This document shows, piece by piece, positions 63,679 through 64,000 of a stretch of DNA of 64,000 bases; the first letter of the stretch is position 1, and every line of letters starts with the position of its first letter. The DNA is from Bacteroidales bacterium (GTDB lineage: Bacteria; Bacteroidota; Bacteroidia; Bacteroidales; F082), in assembly GCA_029983675.1 (NCBI GenBank), contig JASBYY010000003.1, positions 62,001-126,000 of the forward strand, read 5' to 3'. The notes beneath the pieces were generated by a model. It worked only from the letters and a program-made list of their open reading frames with translations. It ran no database searches and was not told the origin of the DNA. Made by a program: the position numbers and the translations under genes.

Positions 63679-64000
63679 CTACCCTATTAAGTGACATTCA
63701 TACACGATATTTGTTCGCGGCTCTAACTTGAAACGGTCGTCGATACGCTGCCCGACTACCCAGACAATGCTCCCGTCTGCATTGAGCAAAACGAAAGTCT
63801 GTTTTTTCTGATGTGCCGTAAATCCGCGATCCACAAAAAAATCACTCAACAGTTTGCTACCTTTCATGCCCAAAGGACGAAAGTGGTCGCCCGTCTTCCA
63901 TTTCCGAAGTTTCAAAGGGAAAACCAGCTTGTCGAAATCGAGTAAAGCCACTTCCAGCGAACTGTCCATGACAAAATTCCCGTCTTTTTCAAATTTGGAA
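63679..64000 (-). CDS. tilS: tRNA(Ile)-lysidine synthase, C-terminal part (5' end outside window)
   Basis: The last 106 codons of a minus-strand gene that runs off the end of the window; the frame is open to base 64000. The C-terminal TilS domain is recognised by LRKWKTGDHFRPLGMKGSK, LLSDFFVDRGF and VWVVGQRIDDRFKL. TilS makes lysidine at C34 of tRNA-Ile(CAU), so it reads AUA instead of AUG. The N-terminal ATP pyrophosphatase domain is not visible. The identification rests on the C-terminal domain alone. Confidence 0.85.
   Translation of the reverse strand, partial: SKFEKDGNFVMDSSLEVALLDFDKLVFPLKLRKWKTGDHFRPLGMKGSKLLSDFFVDRGFTAHQKKQTFVLLNADGSIVWVVGQRIDDRFKLEPRTNIVYECHLIG

Noticed and set aside
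1..64000. CRISPR arrays, prophage, integrase, toxin-antitoxin or restriction systems
   Set aside because: No regularly spaced repeats, phage structural genes, recombinases or defence-type nucleases were found; the content is core metabolism, envelope and repair.

Overview
This window is core chromosome of a Bacteroidota bacterium, most likely of the order Bacteroidales. Evidence: a fused SecDF, two intact secreted proteins with type IX secretion (T9SS) C-terminal sorting domains plus a relic of a third, families largely restricted to the phylum (DUF4290, a DUF3352-like lipoprotein, tandem PpiC/SurA folding factors), and at least ten upstream sites matching the Bacteroidetes -7 box TAnnTTTG. 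I see no rRNA, CRISPR array, prophage, integrase or intact insertion sequence. The only RNA gene is tRNA-Asp.

Layout. 1-13.2 kb is mostly on the plus strand: rubrerythrin (partial) and ferritin for peroxide and iron handling, a UvrD/PcrA helicase, DUF4290, MurA (active-site Cys replaced by Asp), GrpE-DnaJ, a NatAB-type ABC exporter and SecDF. 13.5-22.9 kb is on the minus strand: MscL, release factor 3, tRNA-Asp, ComEC, a T9SS cargo protein, the LpxB/small membrane protein/SurE group and Maf-KdsC. A MITE-like repeat lies between SurE and Maf. 23.3-26.4 kb (plus) holds RsfS, FtsH and a LUD-domain protein.

26.5-53.4 kb is again minus: a T9SS relic, MoxR, three consecutive periplasmic folding factors (SurA-like, a lipoprotein, a long double-parvulin protein), an unknown 138-aa protein, a T9SS cargo protein, GuaB, PBP1C, a 1,832-residue alpha-2-macroglobulin with a CLEQ thioester, a Crp/Fnr regulator, GyrB, and the compact group PurD - membrane protein - RNase HII - DUF3352-like lipoprotein. 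A glycosyltransferase starting with TTG follows.

54.9-60.0 kb is the most distinctive block: a LexA/CI-like S24 regulator diverging from dinB-dnaE, with a perfect 15-bp palindrome in the shared intergenic region. The DinB carries a textbook clamp motif (QLDLF). The DnaE is short, keeps its polymerase aspartates and has lost canonical PHP histidines. The arrangement resembles an ImuB/DnaE2-type damage-inducible mutasome under its own repressor. The window ends with an orphan lipoprotein, DsbD and the C-terminal part of TilS.

Functionally the window is dominated by envelope biogenesis (MurA, PBP1C, LpxB, KdsC, SecDF, SurA-like factors, DsbD, A2M), protein quality control (GrpE-DnaJ, FtsH) and genome maintenance (UvrD, GyrB, RNase HII, DinB-DnaE). 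All names come from reading the sequence and from family knowledge; no database search was run.
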